From a virus, in IMG/VR virus record IMGVR_UViG_3300022937_000171, positions 1 to 21,641 of that record: DNA of 21,641 nucleotides, one strand, 5' to 3'. Shown here one piece after another: positions 11,880 through 21,131 of the stretch; position 1 is the first letter of the stretch, and the number at the start of each line of letters is the position of its first letter. The notes under the pieces are model-generated. The model did no database searches, was not told the DNA's origin, and worked only from the letters and a program-made list of their open reading frames with translations. The position numbers were made by a program, and so were the translations under genes.

Positions 11880-14704
11880 TGAAATCAAAGCAAATAGGAT
11901 TAACTGAATATAATGATGCCATACTTTCGGTGTATGGTGCGAATCCTGTTGCCGCTTTGAGAGGGACGAAGACAACTGCTCCAGATTTAAAAAAGGATCC
12001 TAAAAAAGAATCGAAACCTAAAGCAGGGACTCTTGTAAAGGAAACACTTCGTCTTAGAAATACTGCAGTTTTAAACTTAAAACTTGCAAAGAAAATACAG
12101 AAGTATGAAAAGGAGAGGTTATCTCAACTTAAATCATTATTAGATAAGGATGAAACTTCTGAGCAAAAGGGTAATAACTCTCAGGAAAAGAGAGAAGAAG
12201 AGGAATTATCTAAAAAGAATTCTCCTTGGTTTAAAAATCTTTTAAATAAATTAAGGAATCTTGTAAAGAAGACACTAAAGAAACTTTATAAGAAATTAGT
12301 TCCTAAATCAGTACGTTCTCGGTTAAGATTGCTGAGAAGAAGAGTTAATGCTTTTAAGAGAAGAGTAAATGTTAATATAAAAAGGCAGTGGAGAAACTTC
12401 ACTAAACCCCTTAGACAAGCTAGAAGATTTATTGCTCCAATCAAGAGAAACATTGGGGTAAGATTTCGACGTGCTCAAAGAAATTTAACAAGACCTTTTA
12501 GACAAACTAAAAGATTTGCTGAAACTGTAGTTAAGAATCCAAAGAAGGCATTACTGCAAACTCAACAGGCACTTACAAAAGCAAAAGATGCAGTTACTTT
12601 TGGTGCCACTAAAGTAAGGCAGTTTGCTGAGCCTGGAGTTAGGGCAGGTAGGGAGTTTGTTGGTCAGAAGGTTAATCAGGGTAAGAAAATTGTAAGTGAG
12701 GGATGGGATACTGCTAGATCAGTATATAATTTCTCACGAGAAATGATCTCCCAAGCAAGTGGTAAACCACCTGTCCCAGGGGGAGGAAATAGATTTGGAT
12801 TTCTCAATAGATTTTCAGGTATTGGTCAAAAATTAAATAAAGCAAGAATGGGTGTCATGGGGGGCATTCAATCTGCCGTTAAGGGTGGTCAACAGATTGG
12901 AGAAGCAATTGCTTCTAGGTGGTCAAAGTGGAAAGCAGTTCTTACTGATCCACAAACTTATGCAAAAATCAAAGAGGGTGCAAATGCAGCATTTAATAAA
13001 TTAAAAGGTGCTGCACAAAAATTATATGATGATTTTATTACTTGGTTAGCAGGAACAAAGTGGTTTAGAGAAGCAATAGAAAGTAGAATTGGTAGAAAAG
13101 TAACAGAGATTTTAATTAAAAAGGGTGGGAAATTAGCACTTAAGAAAATTCTTACTAGATTAGTTGTTGGTCTTGGTACTGTTCTTGCTCTTTGGGAAAT
13201 GGTAGAACGTTGGAGTAAGGGTGATTATGAAGGTGCTGCATTGTCTGCATTAGGTGCTATTCCATTTATAGGATTAGTTGCTGTTGTTGTTGATATTTTA
13301 AGAGAACTGTTTCCAAAGTCCTGGGAAAGTATTGTCTCTCAAATGACAGGTAAGACAGAAGAAGAGAGAAATGAGGGTATTAAAAAAACATACGATGCTA
13401 CAGTTAAGGGATACGAAGATTATGGCACTGGCATAAATGATGCTGGATTTGGTGCTGGGTTTGCTGCAGCGGCGGAAGGTATGGAAACTGGCAATACCCC
13501 ACAGATGGTTATTGTCGGAGATGGGGGTGAGGAGGAATTCATCGTTCCAAAAAGTAAACTTGCATACTTCTTAGGATCTGAAACTGCACTTGAGTTCTTG
13601 AATTTTGGAAGTGGGCAATTAATTTCCTCTGTTCAAGAATATCTGGATAAAACTGGAATTGGTAGCAAGGCGAAAGCATCTATCAGAGAATTATCTGAAG
13701 TTAAAGATTTACCAGTACAGAAAGGGAATAATATTAGAGGCATACAACCAGTTGGAAGTAAAATTGGTGATATTGTTAATAAAGTTATAAAATTCCTTAC
13801 CGAAGGATTTGAAAGTATTTTGGAACCAATTAAAAAGATCTTTGATTGGATTAAGAAAAATGTTTTAGAGAATCCATTAGTGCGTGGTGCTATGGGACTT
13901 GCTGAAGGTGTTACTAATTTCTTTTTGGGTGGACCAGCACAAGCAGCAAGTGGACCACCAGCGGCAGTTGATCCTTATACTGGATCAATTAGTGGTGATA
14001 CTTTTATGCCACTTGCTAGTGCTGACGCTGCTGGTGGTAGAACTTCTGCCCAATCATTTGGTGATACTGCTGCACGTGGGGGTAGAAAACATTTAGGTAT
14101 TGATATTACAGAACACTCAAGAGCAGATTCTAGAGCACCAGTAGTTGCATATAAAACAGGAACAGTAACTGTTGCTCAAGCGAGTAATGTTTACCCATAT
14201 GGAGAAGTGATGGTTGATCATGGAAATGGATTATCAACGAGATATCTGCACATCACCCCATCTTCAAATGTTAGAGTTGGAAAAAAAGTGTATGGTGGTC
14301 AAGAAGTTGGAAAATTATACAAGTACTATAGTAGTAGCGGTGGAGAACAAACTCACTTACACTTTGAGGTATATCAAGATGGAAAAATTGTTGATCCAAC
14401 TTCATATGTAAGAAACGCAAAGAATAAACTTTCTGCACCTCTTACTGCAGCAAGGGCACAAGCGCAACACACAGCAGCATCAACTCCAGCGACTCCAATA
14501 AATAAAGATACTACAGTAGGTGAAGATCCTAACGTTGCTGCGGAAGAAGGTATGTTTATGGATTTCCTGTCAAGAAAAGCATCCCAACCATCACAATCAG
14601 CGCCACAACTCATTCCAATGCCCATTCCATTTGGCGGTCTTTCTTTAGCATCTGGTAGAACCCATAGTCCAGCATGGGGTCATGCAAGCGTAATAGGTAA
14701 CTAA
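11879..14704 (+). CDS. Giant tape-measure-like hub protein with M23 endopeptidase domain
   Basis: From ATG 11879 (TAATG overlap with gp51) it has 941 residues. An N-terminal coiled-coil region is followed by a very basic stretch (about 120-240, many K and R). Two hydrophobic segments lie near 424-445 and 452-474, and the motif V-I-V-G-D-G-G-E-E-E-F-I-V-P-K-S-K, which I know from tape-measure proteins, follows. An M23 (LytM-type) peptidase domain spans about 725-850, with zinc ligands H738 and D742 in H-L-G-I-D, and H828 in H826-L-H828-F-E-V. It should cut peptide cross-links in the cell wall during entry. By position and architecture it replaces T4 gp29 as a candidate tail-length ruler. An in-frame ATG at 11792 lies inside gp51 and is not preferred. 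Confidence 0.8.
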   Translation: MKSKQIGLTEYNDAILSVYGANPVAALRGTKTTAPDLKKDPKKESKPKAGTLVKETLRLRNTAVLNLKLAKKIQKYEKERLSQLKSLLDKDETSEQKGNNSQEKREEEELSKKNSPWFKNLLNKLRNLVKKTLKKLYKKLVPKSVRSRLRLLRRRVNAFKRRVNVNIKRQWRNFTKPLRQARRFIAPIKRNIGVRFRRAQRNLTRPFRQTKRFAETVVKNPKKALLQTQQALTKAKDAVTFGATKVRQFAEPGVRAGREFVGQKVNQGKKIVSEGWDTARSVYNFSREMISQASGKPPVPGGGNRFGFLNRFSGIGQKLNKARMGVMGGIQSAVKGGQQIGEAIASRWSKWKAVLTDPQTYAKIKEGANAAFNKLKGAAQKLYDDFITWLAGTKWFREAIESRIGRKVTEILIKKGGKLALKKILTRLVVGLGTVLALWEMVERWSKGDYEGAALSALGAIPFIGLVAVVVDILRELFPKSWESIVSQMTGKTEEERNEGIKKTYDATVKGYEDYGTGINDAGFGAGFAAAAEGMETGNTPQMVIVGDGGEEEFIVPKSKLAYFLGSETALEFLNFGSGQLISSVQEYLDKTGIGSKAKASIRELSEVKDLPVQKGNNIRGIQPVGSKIGDIVNKVIKFLTEGFESILEPIKKIFDWIKKNVLENPLVRGAMGLAEGVTNFFLGGPAQAASGPPAAVDPYTGSISGDTFMPLASADAAGGRTSAQSFGDTAARGGRKHLGIDITEHSRADSRAPVVAYKTGTVTVAQASNVYPYGEVMVDHGNGLSTRYLHITPSSNVRVGKKVYGGQEVGKLYKYYSSSGGEQTHLHFEVYQDGKIVDPTSYVRNAKNKLSAPLTAARAQAQHTAASTPATPINKDTTVGEDPNVAAEEGMFMDFLSRKASQPSQSAPQLIPMPIPFGGLSLASGRTHSPAWGHASVIGN

Positions 14705-14710
14705 TAAGTC

Positions 14711-17347
14711 ATGTATAATTCATTACCACCAGCAGGGACTCTAGATCCACAACAACCTTGGTATAAAGCAAAGATTAGTGCTGCTCATTGGGATAGATTT
14801 AAAGCAAAACTTATTGGTGGAAAAGATGCATCGGGCACCTCATACTTTTCCATGGTTAATGTCTCTGGCGCTGAGGCAGATAAGATTATTGCTAATATGA
14901 AGAAGGATCCCAGAGGGTATCCTCAAATGAATCAAGGTGATCCAGAAGCTCTGTATAATTACCAAACTTGGGTTGTATCTGAGTATCTTGGATCCAAACC
15001 AAAGGGATCTAAATTAATTGATGATAAGGATGTAGGTAAGACATCAGAAGGTAAAACCACTGTCTACAAAGCAGCAGATAAGTTTGTAGATGATAAGAAA
15101 GAATTCTCAAAAGCACAAGAACAAAAACTTGAAGATGCTTTAGAAGAAACATCTGATAAGATTATGGATGCTGTCGATGAATTAATCGCACAGCAGAAGC
15201 AGGCATTTGAAGAATTTAAGAGGCAGGAAGCAGAAAAGGTAAAACAGAGAATTGCTGGATACGATCAATATCCAGAAGCAATTGGTCCAAAAGAACCCCC
15301 AAAACAGCAGTATAAAAAACCAATTGGACCAAATCCAATGCAGGGTCCAAAACCTATGCAGGGTCCAAAGGAACCACCTAAGAAATCAAGTTCTTCGGAT
15401 GATGATTCCTGGGAATCTGAAGTCAATGATCAACTTGGAACAAAGTTAGATGAGTTGATCCAACAAGTTAAAAGTGATCCTCTTCCACAACCTGCCAAAA
15501 CTAAGAGAAGAAAAACCAAAGGCAAAAAAGCACTTCAAAGAAAGAGTGCTAGAATGGATGCCAAAGAGATGGGTGTTGGTGCATCTCTTACTGAAATTAT
15601 GACAAACGTAGTTGAAACTAGAGAGGCGTTATTTGATCTTTACAAAGTTACTAAAGAAAGATTTGCCTTTAAGAAAAAGATTGACAAGCGTCTGACTGCA
15701 TCTCTTGAGGCAAAGTTAAGAGAAAAGCAAATTGAAAAAAGTTCAGATAAAGATGATTCTTCTAAACTAAATCCTTTAGAAGATAAAAAGAAAAAGAAAC
15801 CAGGAATGCTCAAAAAGAGTTTGATTGATGGTTTAATTGGTGGTGCCATCATGATGACTCTTCCGTTGGTTATTGAGGGATTGAGACCTTTCTTACAAAG
15901 AGATAGGGAGAATGAAGGTGATAATCAATGGTGGGATTTCTTAGATTTATTTCCTAATGAAATTAAAAAGGATTTAGATGAAGAACCACCGTTAGAAGCA
16001 GAACCAGTTCCTGAGGAACCAACAAGTATTGCAGACCAATCTGGGGGACTTGGAACACCTGATCCAGTTCCTGCGCCTTCATCACCTACTCCTGCTGCAC
16101 CTGCTCCTGCTGCACCTACTCCCCAGGCACCTACACCTACCCCTGTCCCATTAAGAGATACTAGTATTCCTGGTGATGCTGACTATCGAGGACCACAACC
16201 AATGCCTTTAAGGGCAGCAGCAGTAGGTGGTAAATTTGTGAAGGGTAAGCACAAACCACTCAGACCTATTTCCGCACCACCTATTAAGAATCCAGTAGTA
16301 AAAAAATTAACTAAACCACTTTCTTCTGCAATCACTTTACCTCAAAAGGTTGCTGCTGCTGGAGTCCTTTCTTTTGCTAACAGTATCCTTTCCCCATTCT
16401 CTGCATTTTTGCCAGATTCTGGAAAGCAATTCATCAAGAACATTTATAATGAAGTTGCTAAATCCTCTGGACTCAGTGGTATGAATCTGCAACTTGGTAA
16501 AACCACTGATGTTTTTGAAAAGGTTAAAAAGTTTATTGAGGGCATTCTTAATAGTTTACTTGGTGGAGCAGCAAATGCAGCAGAGGTTCCTAGGGTTCCA
16601 TCTACCCCTGGAGGAGATGGTGGAGACGTAAGTGTAACCGATGATGAAGAAGAATACTTACTTCGTTTAATGATTGCAGAGGCGGGTGGTGAAGGTAAGT
16701 TAGGAATGGCAGCAGTTGCAAAATCTGTAATGAACAGGGCAGGACTTATTCAAAGTGGCAAAGTCGGTGCTGGTACATTTTTGGCAGATAGTGGTAGTGT
16801 AAAAGATGTTATTGATGCTGAAAATCAATATCAACCAGTAAGAGAAGGAAAACTGAATAGAAATTTATCTGATGCAGAAAGAAAGAGGGCAAAGGAAGCA
16901 CTATCTCTTGCAAGAGATGGTGGTGGAATGCGTGCGGCGTTAAAGGCAGAAGGTATGAGTGAAGATCAAATTAATAAAGTTATGGCATCCACTGGATTTA
17001 GAACTGGTGATGCATTTAATGATGCTTCACAGAATGTAAATAATGTACAACTTGGAAATCACGTATTCAATACCGCAGGAAATAAAGATCTGCTTTCTCT
17101 GGGTGCTACTATGCAAACACCAAAGAAAGTTTCTGGATTAACTCCAAATCAAGCAGATCTAGATTGGTATGCTAGTCAAACAAAAACTGGAAGAGATCAA
17201 ACACCACCAGGTGCTGCTCCTAAAAGGAATATCTTCCAACAACTTCTCCCTCAGATGTTCCCAGCACCAGCACCACAAGTTAAACCAGAAATGCCTGTAA
17301 CTCCTACTCCATCAGGCAGAAGAGCACCACAACAACCAGGAAGTTAA
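14711..17347 (+). CDS. Giant hub/tail protein with SleB-type cell-wall hydrolase domain
   Basis: This 878-residue protein has an N-terminal globular part (about 1-110) and a coiled-coil Glu/Lys-rich part (about 125-185) with P-I-G-P and M-Q-G-P repeats (about 190-225). A basic Lys-rich stretch (about 260-300) is followed by one hydrophobic segment (about 370-395: G-L-I-G-G-A-I-M-M-T-L-P-L-V-I-E), then a Pro/Ala linker (about 450-485). Near the C-terminus (about 645-800) is a SleB/cell-wall-hydrolase-2-type domain, with E657 in M-I-A-E-A-G-G-E as the likely catalytic acid and L-G-N-H-V-F-N-T as the later motif. It should cleave glycan strands. It lies six bases after the M23 gene. Tape-measure-like features suggest a second ruler or plug in the tail tube; this is inference. 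Confidence 0.75.
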   Translation: MYNSLPPAGTLDPQQPWYKAKISAAHWDRFKAKLIGGKDASGTSYFSMVNVSGAEADKIIANMKKDPRGYPQMNQGDPEALYNYQTWVVSEYLGSKPKGSKLIDDKDVGKTSEGKTTVYKAADKFVDDKKEFSKAQEQKLEDALEETSDKIMDAVDELIAQQKQAFEEFKRQEAEKVKQRIAGYDQYPEAIGPKEPPKQQYKKPIGPNPMQGPKPMQGPKEPPKKSSSSDDDSWESEVNDQLGTKLDELIQQVKSDPLPQPAKTKRRKTKGKKALQRKSARMDAKEMGVGASLTEIMTNVVETREALFDLYKVTKERFAFKKKIDKRLTASLEAKLREKQIEKSSDKDDSSKLNPLEDKKKKKPGMLKKSLIDGLIGGAIMMTLPLVIEGLRPFLQRDRENEGDNQWWDFLDLFPNEIKKDLDEEPPLEAEPVPEEPTSIADQSGGLGTPDPVPAPSSPTPAAPAPAAPTPQAPTPTPVPLRDTSIPGDADYRGPQPMPLRAAAVGGKFVKGKHKPLRPISAPPIKNPVVKKLTKPLSSAITLPQKVAAAGVLSFANSILSPFSAFLPDSGKQFIKNIYNEVAKSSGLSGMNLQLGKTTDVFEKVKKFIEGILNSLLGGAANAAEVPRVPSTPGGDGGDVSVTDDEEEYLLRLMIAEAGGEGKLGMAAVAKSVMNRAGLIQSGKVGAGTFLADSGSVKDVIDAENQYQPVREGKLNRNLSDAERKRAKEALSLARDGGGMRAALKAEGMSEDQINKVMASTGFRTGDAFNDASQNVNNVQLGNHVFNTAGNKDLLSLGATMQTPKKVSGLTPNQADLDWYASQTKTGRDQTPPGAAPKRNIFQQLLPQMFPAPAPQVKPEMPVTPTPSGRRAPQQPGS
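15281..15382 (+). repeat. Short Pro/Gly repeat in the SleB protein
   Basis: The protein repeats G-P-K-E-P-P-K and M-Q-G-P-K/N-P (with P-I-G-P units), encoded by imperfect tandem copies such as ATGCAGGGTCCAAA, seen twice about 20 bases apart. It looks like a flexible linker. Confidence 0.6.
16061..16150 (+). repeat. Pro/Ala-rich linker repeat in the SleB protein
   Basis: About 30 codons of P-x-P-A/T units (A-P-A-A-P-T-P, etc.), with CCTGCTGCACCT repeated, join the hydrophobic N-terminal part to the region before the hydrolase. This is a typical disordered linker, prone to length change by slippage. Confidence 0.7.
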
Positions 17348-17349
17348 TT

Positions 17350-18672
17350 ATGACAACCCCATATCAAATTAGAAATTTTCAAATCGATTCTGTGGGAGTG
17401 ATGTTCCATGATGGATCTTCAGTTTACATTGACAAAGGATCTATTCTTCAATTAGAGTATAGAGAAGGATTGTTTGACAAATTTCTGACAGTAACTCTCA
17501 AGATTATGGATACCACAAGTAGAATATCCAATGCACTTGTTGGTATGGAAATGTTTGAGGTTGTCTTTACTGATACTCAAAATGGAGTAAAGTTTGAGTT
17601 TACTGCGAACTCAACTAATGGTCCACTGTACGCATATAATGTTCATAGTAAAGATATTTTAGATACTGGTAAATCCTTTGTTGTTGAGTTGTGTAGACAA
17701 GATGCAATTCTTTCTATGCAAAAAAGAGTATGTAAGAAATACTCAAGTGTAGATGCTCCTGCTCTTATTAAGGATATCATTGGGGGTGAACTTGGCAATA
17801 CTAAGAAACCTGTAACAGCAACAAAAAGCGTCAATAAGATTACCTTTGTTCCACCAAGTTCAAGACCTCTTGATGTACTAATTTGGGCAAGAAATAAGTT
17901 TATTGGTGATGATCAGAAGTCCACAAAATCAGGTGGCAAGTATACTAGTGCTGGATTCTTATTTTATGAAACTTATAGGGCATATAATTATGTTTCGGTG
18001 GATACTATTTCTGGTCAAACTGGACATAAAGTAACTCTAACTACGGGCACTGGAACTGGAGTTACTCAAGATGCATTTAGGGTAGAAAATCCTAAATTTG
18101 TCAATACCATTGATATGGTTGAAAATTTTGATAGAGGGTTTTATTCGGGGCAAATTGAATTCTTTGATATTGTCAATTGTAATATGACCACAGAAAAGTA
18201 TACATTGAAGGAATTGTATCCAACCTGGAATAAAATAGGCAGCAGTAATTACCTACCTTCAATGAATAGTGCTGCTATGAATGAAGATTTAAAACCAGTT
18301 GCTCCAGAATCTCCAGCAGTTCATAGTAAATATGCAACTAGAAATATGTTGGTTGCATATAATAAGGACTTGTTTGCTGGATCAGGAGAAAGTGCAGATC
18401 AAGATGCTGAGATTTTTAGACAAACTGTGTTGCAATCGGTATCTAGATTAGGCATCTTTATGAGTCAGGTCTTGACAGTTACCTGTAATGTTGGTAATAT
18501 GGATCTATATGCAGGCGATCCCGTGTTCATCGAATTTTTCGATTCTCAAGGAGAGATTGATACACAACACTCAGGACGCTACATAATTGCTGATTTGACT
18601 CACCTATATACAAGAGGCGAAGACAAGTTAAAAACTTACCTTACACTTATACGAGATTCATTCGGACTCTAA
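17350..18672 (+). CDS. 27: Baseplate hub protein gp27
   Basis: This 440-residue protein is a little longer than T4 gp27 (391). It shows the hub pattern: an N-terminal strand set (F-Q-I-D-S-V-G-V-M-F-H-D-G-S), L-Q-L-E-Y-R-E-G-L-F-D-K-F-L-T-V-T-L-K-I, then F-V-V-E-L-C-R-Q-D-A-I, a D-V-L-I-W-A-R-N-K-F-I segment and a C-terminal G-D-P-V-F-I-E-F-F-D tube-like domain. gp27 is a trimeric ring linking the tail tube to gp5 and forming the channel for DNA. It begins 2 bases after the SleB gene and is followed closely by the CP12-like gene and gp5, so the order 27-x-5 keeps the partners together. Confidence 0.85.
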   Translation: MTTPYQIRNFQIDSVGVMFHDGSSVYIDKGSILQLEYREGLFDKFLTVTLKIMDTTSRISNALVGMEMFEVVFTDTQNGVKFEFTANSTNGPLYAYNVHSKDILDTGKSFVVELCRQDAILSMQKRVCKKYSSVDAPALIKDIIGGELGNTKKPVTATKSVNKITFVPPSSRPLDVLIWARNKFIGDDQKSTKSGGKYTSAGFLFYETYRAYNYVSVDTISGQTGHKVTLTTGTGTGVTQDAFRVENPKFVNTIDMVENFDRGFYSGQIEFFDIVNCNMTTEKYTLKELYPTWNKIGSSNYLPSMNSAAMNEDLKPVAPESPAVHSKYATRNMLVAYNKDLFAGSGESADQDAEIFRQTVLQSVSRLGIFMSQVLTVTCNVGNMDLYAGDPVFIEFFDSQGEIDTQHSGRYIIADLTHLYTRGEDKLKTYLTLIRDSFGL

Positions 18673-18673
18673 A

Positions 18674-18901
18674 ATGGAAAACATCGAAACCCATATTGAG
18701 AAGGACAAAGAGATTCTTCAGAATCCTATGACCTCTCCACAACAACGTCGTCATATTGAAGAAGAACTGCACGACTTAGAGGAATACGTAGAGCATCACA
18801 AAGCAGACATTGCCGCAGGTGATCATCATGATCCAACGCCACTTGAACTCTATTGTGATCAGAATCCAAGCGCATTAGAATGTAAAATCCACGATAATTA
18901 A
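18674..18901 (+). CDS. Small protein with CP12-like C-terminal motif
   Basis: This 75-residue protein is mostly helical and charged (E-K-D-K-E-I-L; R-R-H-I-E-E-E-L-H-D-L-E-E), with a His/Asp-rich hinge (H-H-K-A-D-I-A-A-G-D-H-H-D). It ends T-P-L-E-L-Y-C61-D-Q-N-P-S-A-L-E-C70-K-I-H-D-N. This end matches the GAPDH-binding tail of CP12 (D-P-L-E-x-x-C-x-x-N-P-x-x-x-E-C-R-x-Y-D-N) with the exact eight-residue gap between the cysteines. The CP12 core A-W-D-x-V-E-E-L and the N-terminal Cys pair, which bind PRK, are missing. It may therefore bind GAPDH only. It lies between gp27 and gp5, suggesting late expression. Function is inferred. Confidence 0.7.
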   Translation: MENIETHIEKDKEILQNPMTSPQQRRHIEEELHDLEEYVEHHKADIAAGDHHDPTPLELYCDQNPSALECKIHDN

Positions 18902-18906
18902 TAACT

Positions 18907-21129
18907 ATGTTAGGGGGAGCACCAACACTAGAATCTAACTATTGGTTTGGCGCACAGGGTAATCGTCTTTGGGTAGGTCAGGTTGAAGGTGATGGAGATA
19001 CCCTCATCGATGGAACTAAAGTCGAAGACAAAGACGAGTCATATCGTGTGAAAGTGCGAATCATGGGATATCACACTAGGAGTAGAAAGGATCTACCTCC
19101 TAAGGATCTTCCATGGGCATCTGTTATGATGCCAACTACTGAAACGATTACTAGAGACAGTGCTGGATCTACTCATGGTCTGGAAAATGGCATGTGGGTT
19201 CTTGGTCTTTTTATGGATGGTGAAAGTGCTCAACAACCAGTGGTCATGGGATCATTGGGTATTGTTGATAAGAACCAACCATACGAAGATAGATTAGATG
19301 ATATTGGCGGCACAAATAATTTTCCATCAGTAGAGAAAGTATTAAAGACAAGAGAGCAGAATAAATCTCCTGGTGGACATGGTGCTTCAGGGCGTGGTTC
19401 TAATAGGGGAACTGCTAGTAATGCTGATCAACGTCAATCAGAAAATGAAAAGGTAGTAATTGCTGTTGCGAATGGAAAGTGTGGACCAAGACCTGAAAAT
19501 GAGATCTCTAGAATTCTAGGAGATCTGTTTAAGTTTCTAAGTCAAAATGAATCTGTTGGTGGTGTACTAGTTGATAAACTAACAGGTAATATTACAACAA
19601 CTGCTTCTCTCATTCAAGGTTACTTTGGTAGATTGGCAAATGCAGTCAATTCTCTTCTTGGTGATATCAAAACTCTTGTAGTTGCTGAACTCAAGAAATT
19701 ATTTGAGACAACATTACTTCCAATTATTACAGGACTTACTGCTACACCAACTGGGAGAGGTGTAGCAATTACTGCTGGAATGACCTTTGCCGATGTTTTG
19801 TTTGAGATTATTAAATGTATTTTTCAAACTGTACTTGAAAAAGTATATGGTTTGATTCTCGATATCTTAACTGCATTGGTTGAGGATGTTCTTAACACAG
19901 CATTCTGCCAAGTTAGCAACATCTTGAAGAGTATTGTAAAAGAAATTGAAGGTGCAATTGGATCTGCTTTAAGTTCTCTTGGTGAGATTACTTCTTTGAT
20001 TGGAGGTCTTGGTGGATTTGATGCTAATTTCGTTCAACAGATTGGAAATCTAATTTCAATGTTCTGTGATGGAAAACTTGCTTGTATTATTGGTATTGGT
20101 GATTACACCACTGGAGTTGGTGATAGACCAGACAATTCTGTTAATGCTTTCTTCAATCGATTGGAGACATTTGGTGGATTGCCAAATGAAGTTAACACTG
20201 GTCTTTATGGATCTGATTCGTTCCTTGCATCAATTGAAGGAACTGAGATTAGAGACAGTGACGGTAATATTGTGTCGGGAACTTTAGATTGTAATAAAGC
20301 AACATCATTTAACTTCCCAATGATTCCAAATATGTTCTTTACTGGACTTCAAAATGAACTCGATAAGTTTACTTTGAAGGGGAGTGAAATTTTATATGAA
20401 GAGAGTAATTACAGTCCATATCCACAACCAAGTTATAATCCAAGTAACCCAACCCCTTATGCGGTGCCAGTAATTAATGGTTATGGTGAGGTTGTTGGTG
20501 GTGTTGTAACTAATCCTGGATTTGGTTTAGATAATCCACCAAACGTTACTGTTTATCCTGCTCCTGGATGGGGTGGTGGTGCTGAGGTTACTGCAACATT
20601 GGATTCTAATGGCGGAGTTCAAGATATTGTTGTATTGAATGGTGGCGGTGGATATCCTTGGTTTGATGGATCTGTATCAACTGCAGATATTACTTCTACA
20701 GATGAAAATGGAGATCCAAATTATGATAATATTCACGGAATATACACTGGTAATCAATACTGGTTAGGTATTATCACTGAGAATAACCCACCAATTGTAA
20801 TTAAGACAGGTGGTGGATATGACCAAACTTGCGGTATCATTGTAGAACCAGGAGATAATGAAGTTAATGAAGTTGTTCTTCCAGAATTGAGACCCATTAT
20901 TGAAGATGGATTCTTAGTTGGCGTTGAAGTTTTGAAGGAAGGATTTGGATTTACTGCATTGCCTAAGATCTATATGTCTTGTGGTAGTACCGTATCTTTA
21001 GGATCTCAAAGAAAAGCAGTTATCAAACCTGTTTTGAAATTTATTCCTAGAAAAGATTCCCAGGAATACCTTAATAACTATGATGAGTATAGAACTATCA
21101 TTGACTGTGTTGGTCATCCAGGAGTATAA
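18907..21129 (+). CDS. 5: Baseplate hub protein gp5, without a visible lysozyme domain
   Basis: This 740-residue protein begins with the OB-fold of gp5/VgrG-type hub proteins: W-F-G-A-Q-G-N-R-L-W-V-G-Q-V-E-G, D-E-S-Y-R-V-K-V-R-I-M-G-Y-H, L-P-W-A-S-V-M-M-P-T, and G-L-E-N-G-M-W-V-L-G-L-F-M-D-G. A long, mostly helical and hydrophobic central region (about 190-410) follows. The last ~200 residues contain repeated G-x-G-[FY]-type turns with P-x-[VIK] strands. No T4-lysozyme catalytic Glu/Asp/Thr arrangement is seen, so it probably does not cut peptidoglycan. It forms the membrane-attack hub with gp27. The next gene encodes the beta-helix that is the C-terminal half of gp5 in T4. Confidence 0.8.
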   Translation: MLGGAPTLESNYWFGAQGNRLWVGQVEGDGDTLIDGTKVEDKDESYRVKVRIMGYHTRSRKDLPPKDLPWASVMMPTTETITRDSAGSTHGLENGMWVLGLFMDGESAQQPVVMGSLGIVDKNQPYEDRLDDIGGTNNFPSVEKVLKTREQNKSPGGHGASGRGSNRGTASNADQRQSENEKVVIAVANGKCGPRPENEISRILGDLFKFLSQNESVGGVLVDKLTGNITTTASLIQGYFGRLANAVNSLLGDIKTLVVAELKKLFETTLLPIITGLTATPTGRGVAITAGMTFADVLFEIIKCIFQTVLEKVYGLILDILTALVEDVLNTAFCQVSNILKSIVKEIEGAIGSALSSLGEITSLIGGLGGFDANFVQQIGNLISMFCDGKLACIIGIGDYTTGVGDRPDNSVNAFFNRLETFGGLPNEVNTGLYGSDSFLASIEGTEIRDSDGNIVSGTLDCNKATSFNFPMIPNMFFTGLQNELDKFTLKGSEILYEESNYSPYPQPSYNPSNPTPYAVPVINGYGEVVGGVVTNPGFGLDNPPNVTVYPAPGWGGGAEVTATLDSNGGVQDIVVLNGGGGYPWFDGSVSTADITSTDENGDPNYDNIHGIYTGNQYWLGIITENNPPIVIKTGGGYDQTCGIIVEPGDNEVNEVVLPELRPIIEDGFLVGVEVLKEGFGFTALPKIYMSCGSTVSLGSQRKAVIKPVLKFIPRKDSQEYLNNYDEYRTIIDCVGHPGV
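20488..20985 (+). repeat. Degenerate G-x-G-[FY] beta-repeats in gp5
   Basis: Four units are seen: V-V-T-N-P-G-F-G-L-D-N-P-P-N-V, V-V-L-N-G-G-G-G-Y-P-W, V-I-K-T-G-G-G-Y-D-Q-T and V-E-V-L-K-E-G-F-G-F-T-A-L-P-K-I. Each has a strand, a Gly-rich turn with an aromatic, and a second strand. They look like a surface-exposed beta-repeat module added to the hub. Confidence 0.5.
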
Positions 21130-21131
21130 TT

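Noticed and set aside
18472-18500. TTGACA-17-TAATAT promoter-like pair before the CP12-like gene
   Set aside because: Poor -10 box, inside gp27 coding sequence, and in a late operon where T4-type late promoters are expected.
18907-21129. Lysozyme domain in gp5, as in T4
   Set aside because: No segment with the lysozyme E...D...T arrangement or its surroundings was found on reading the protein.
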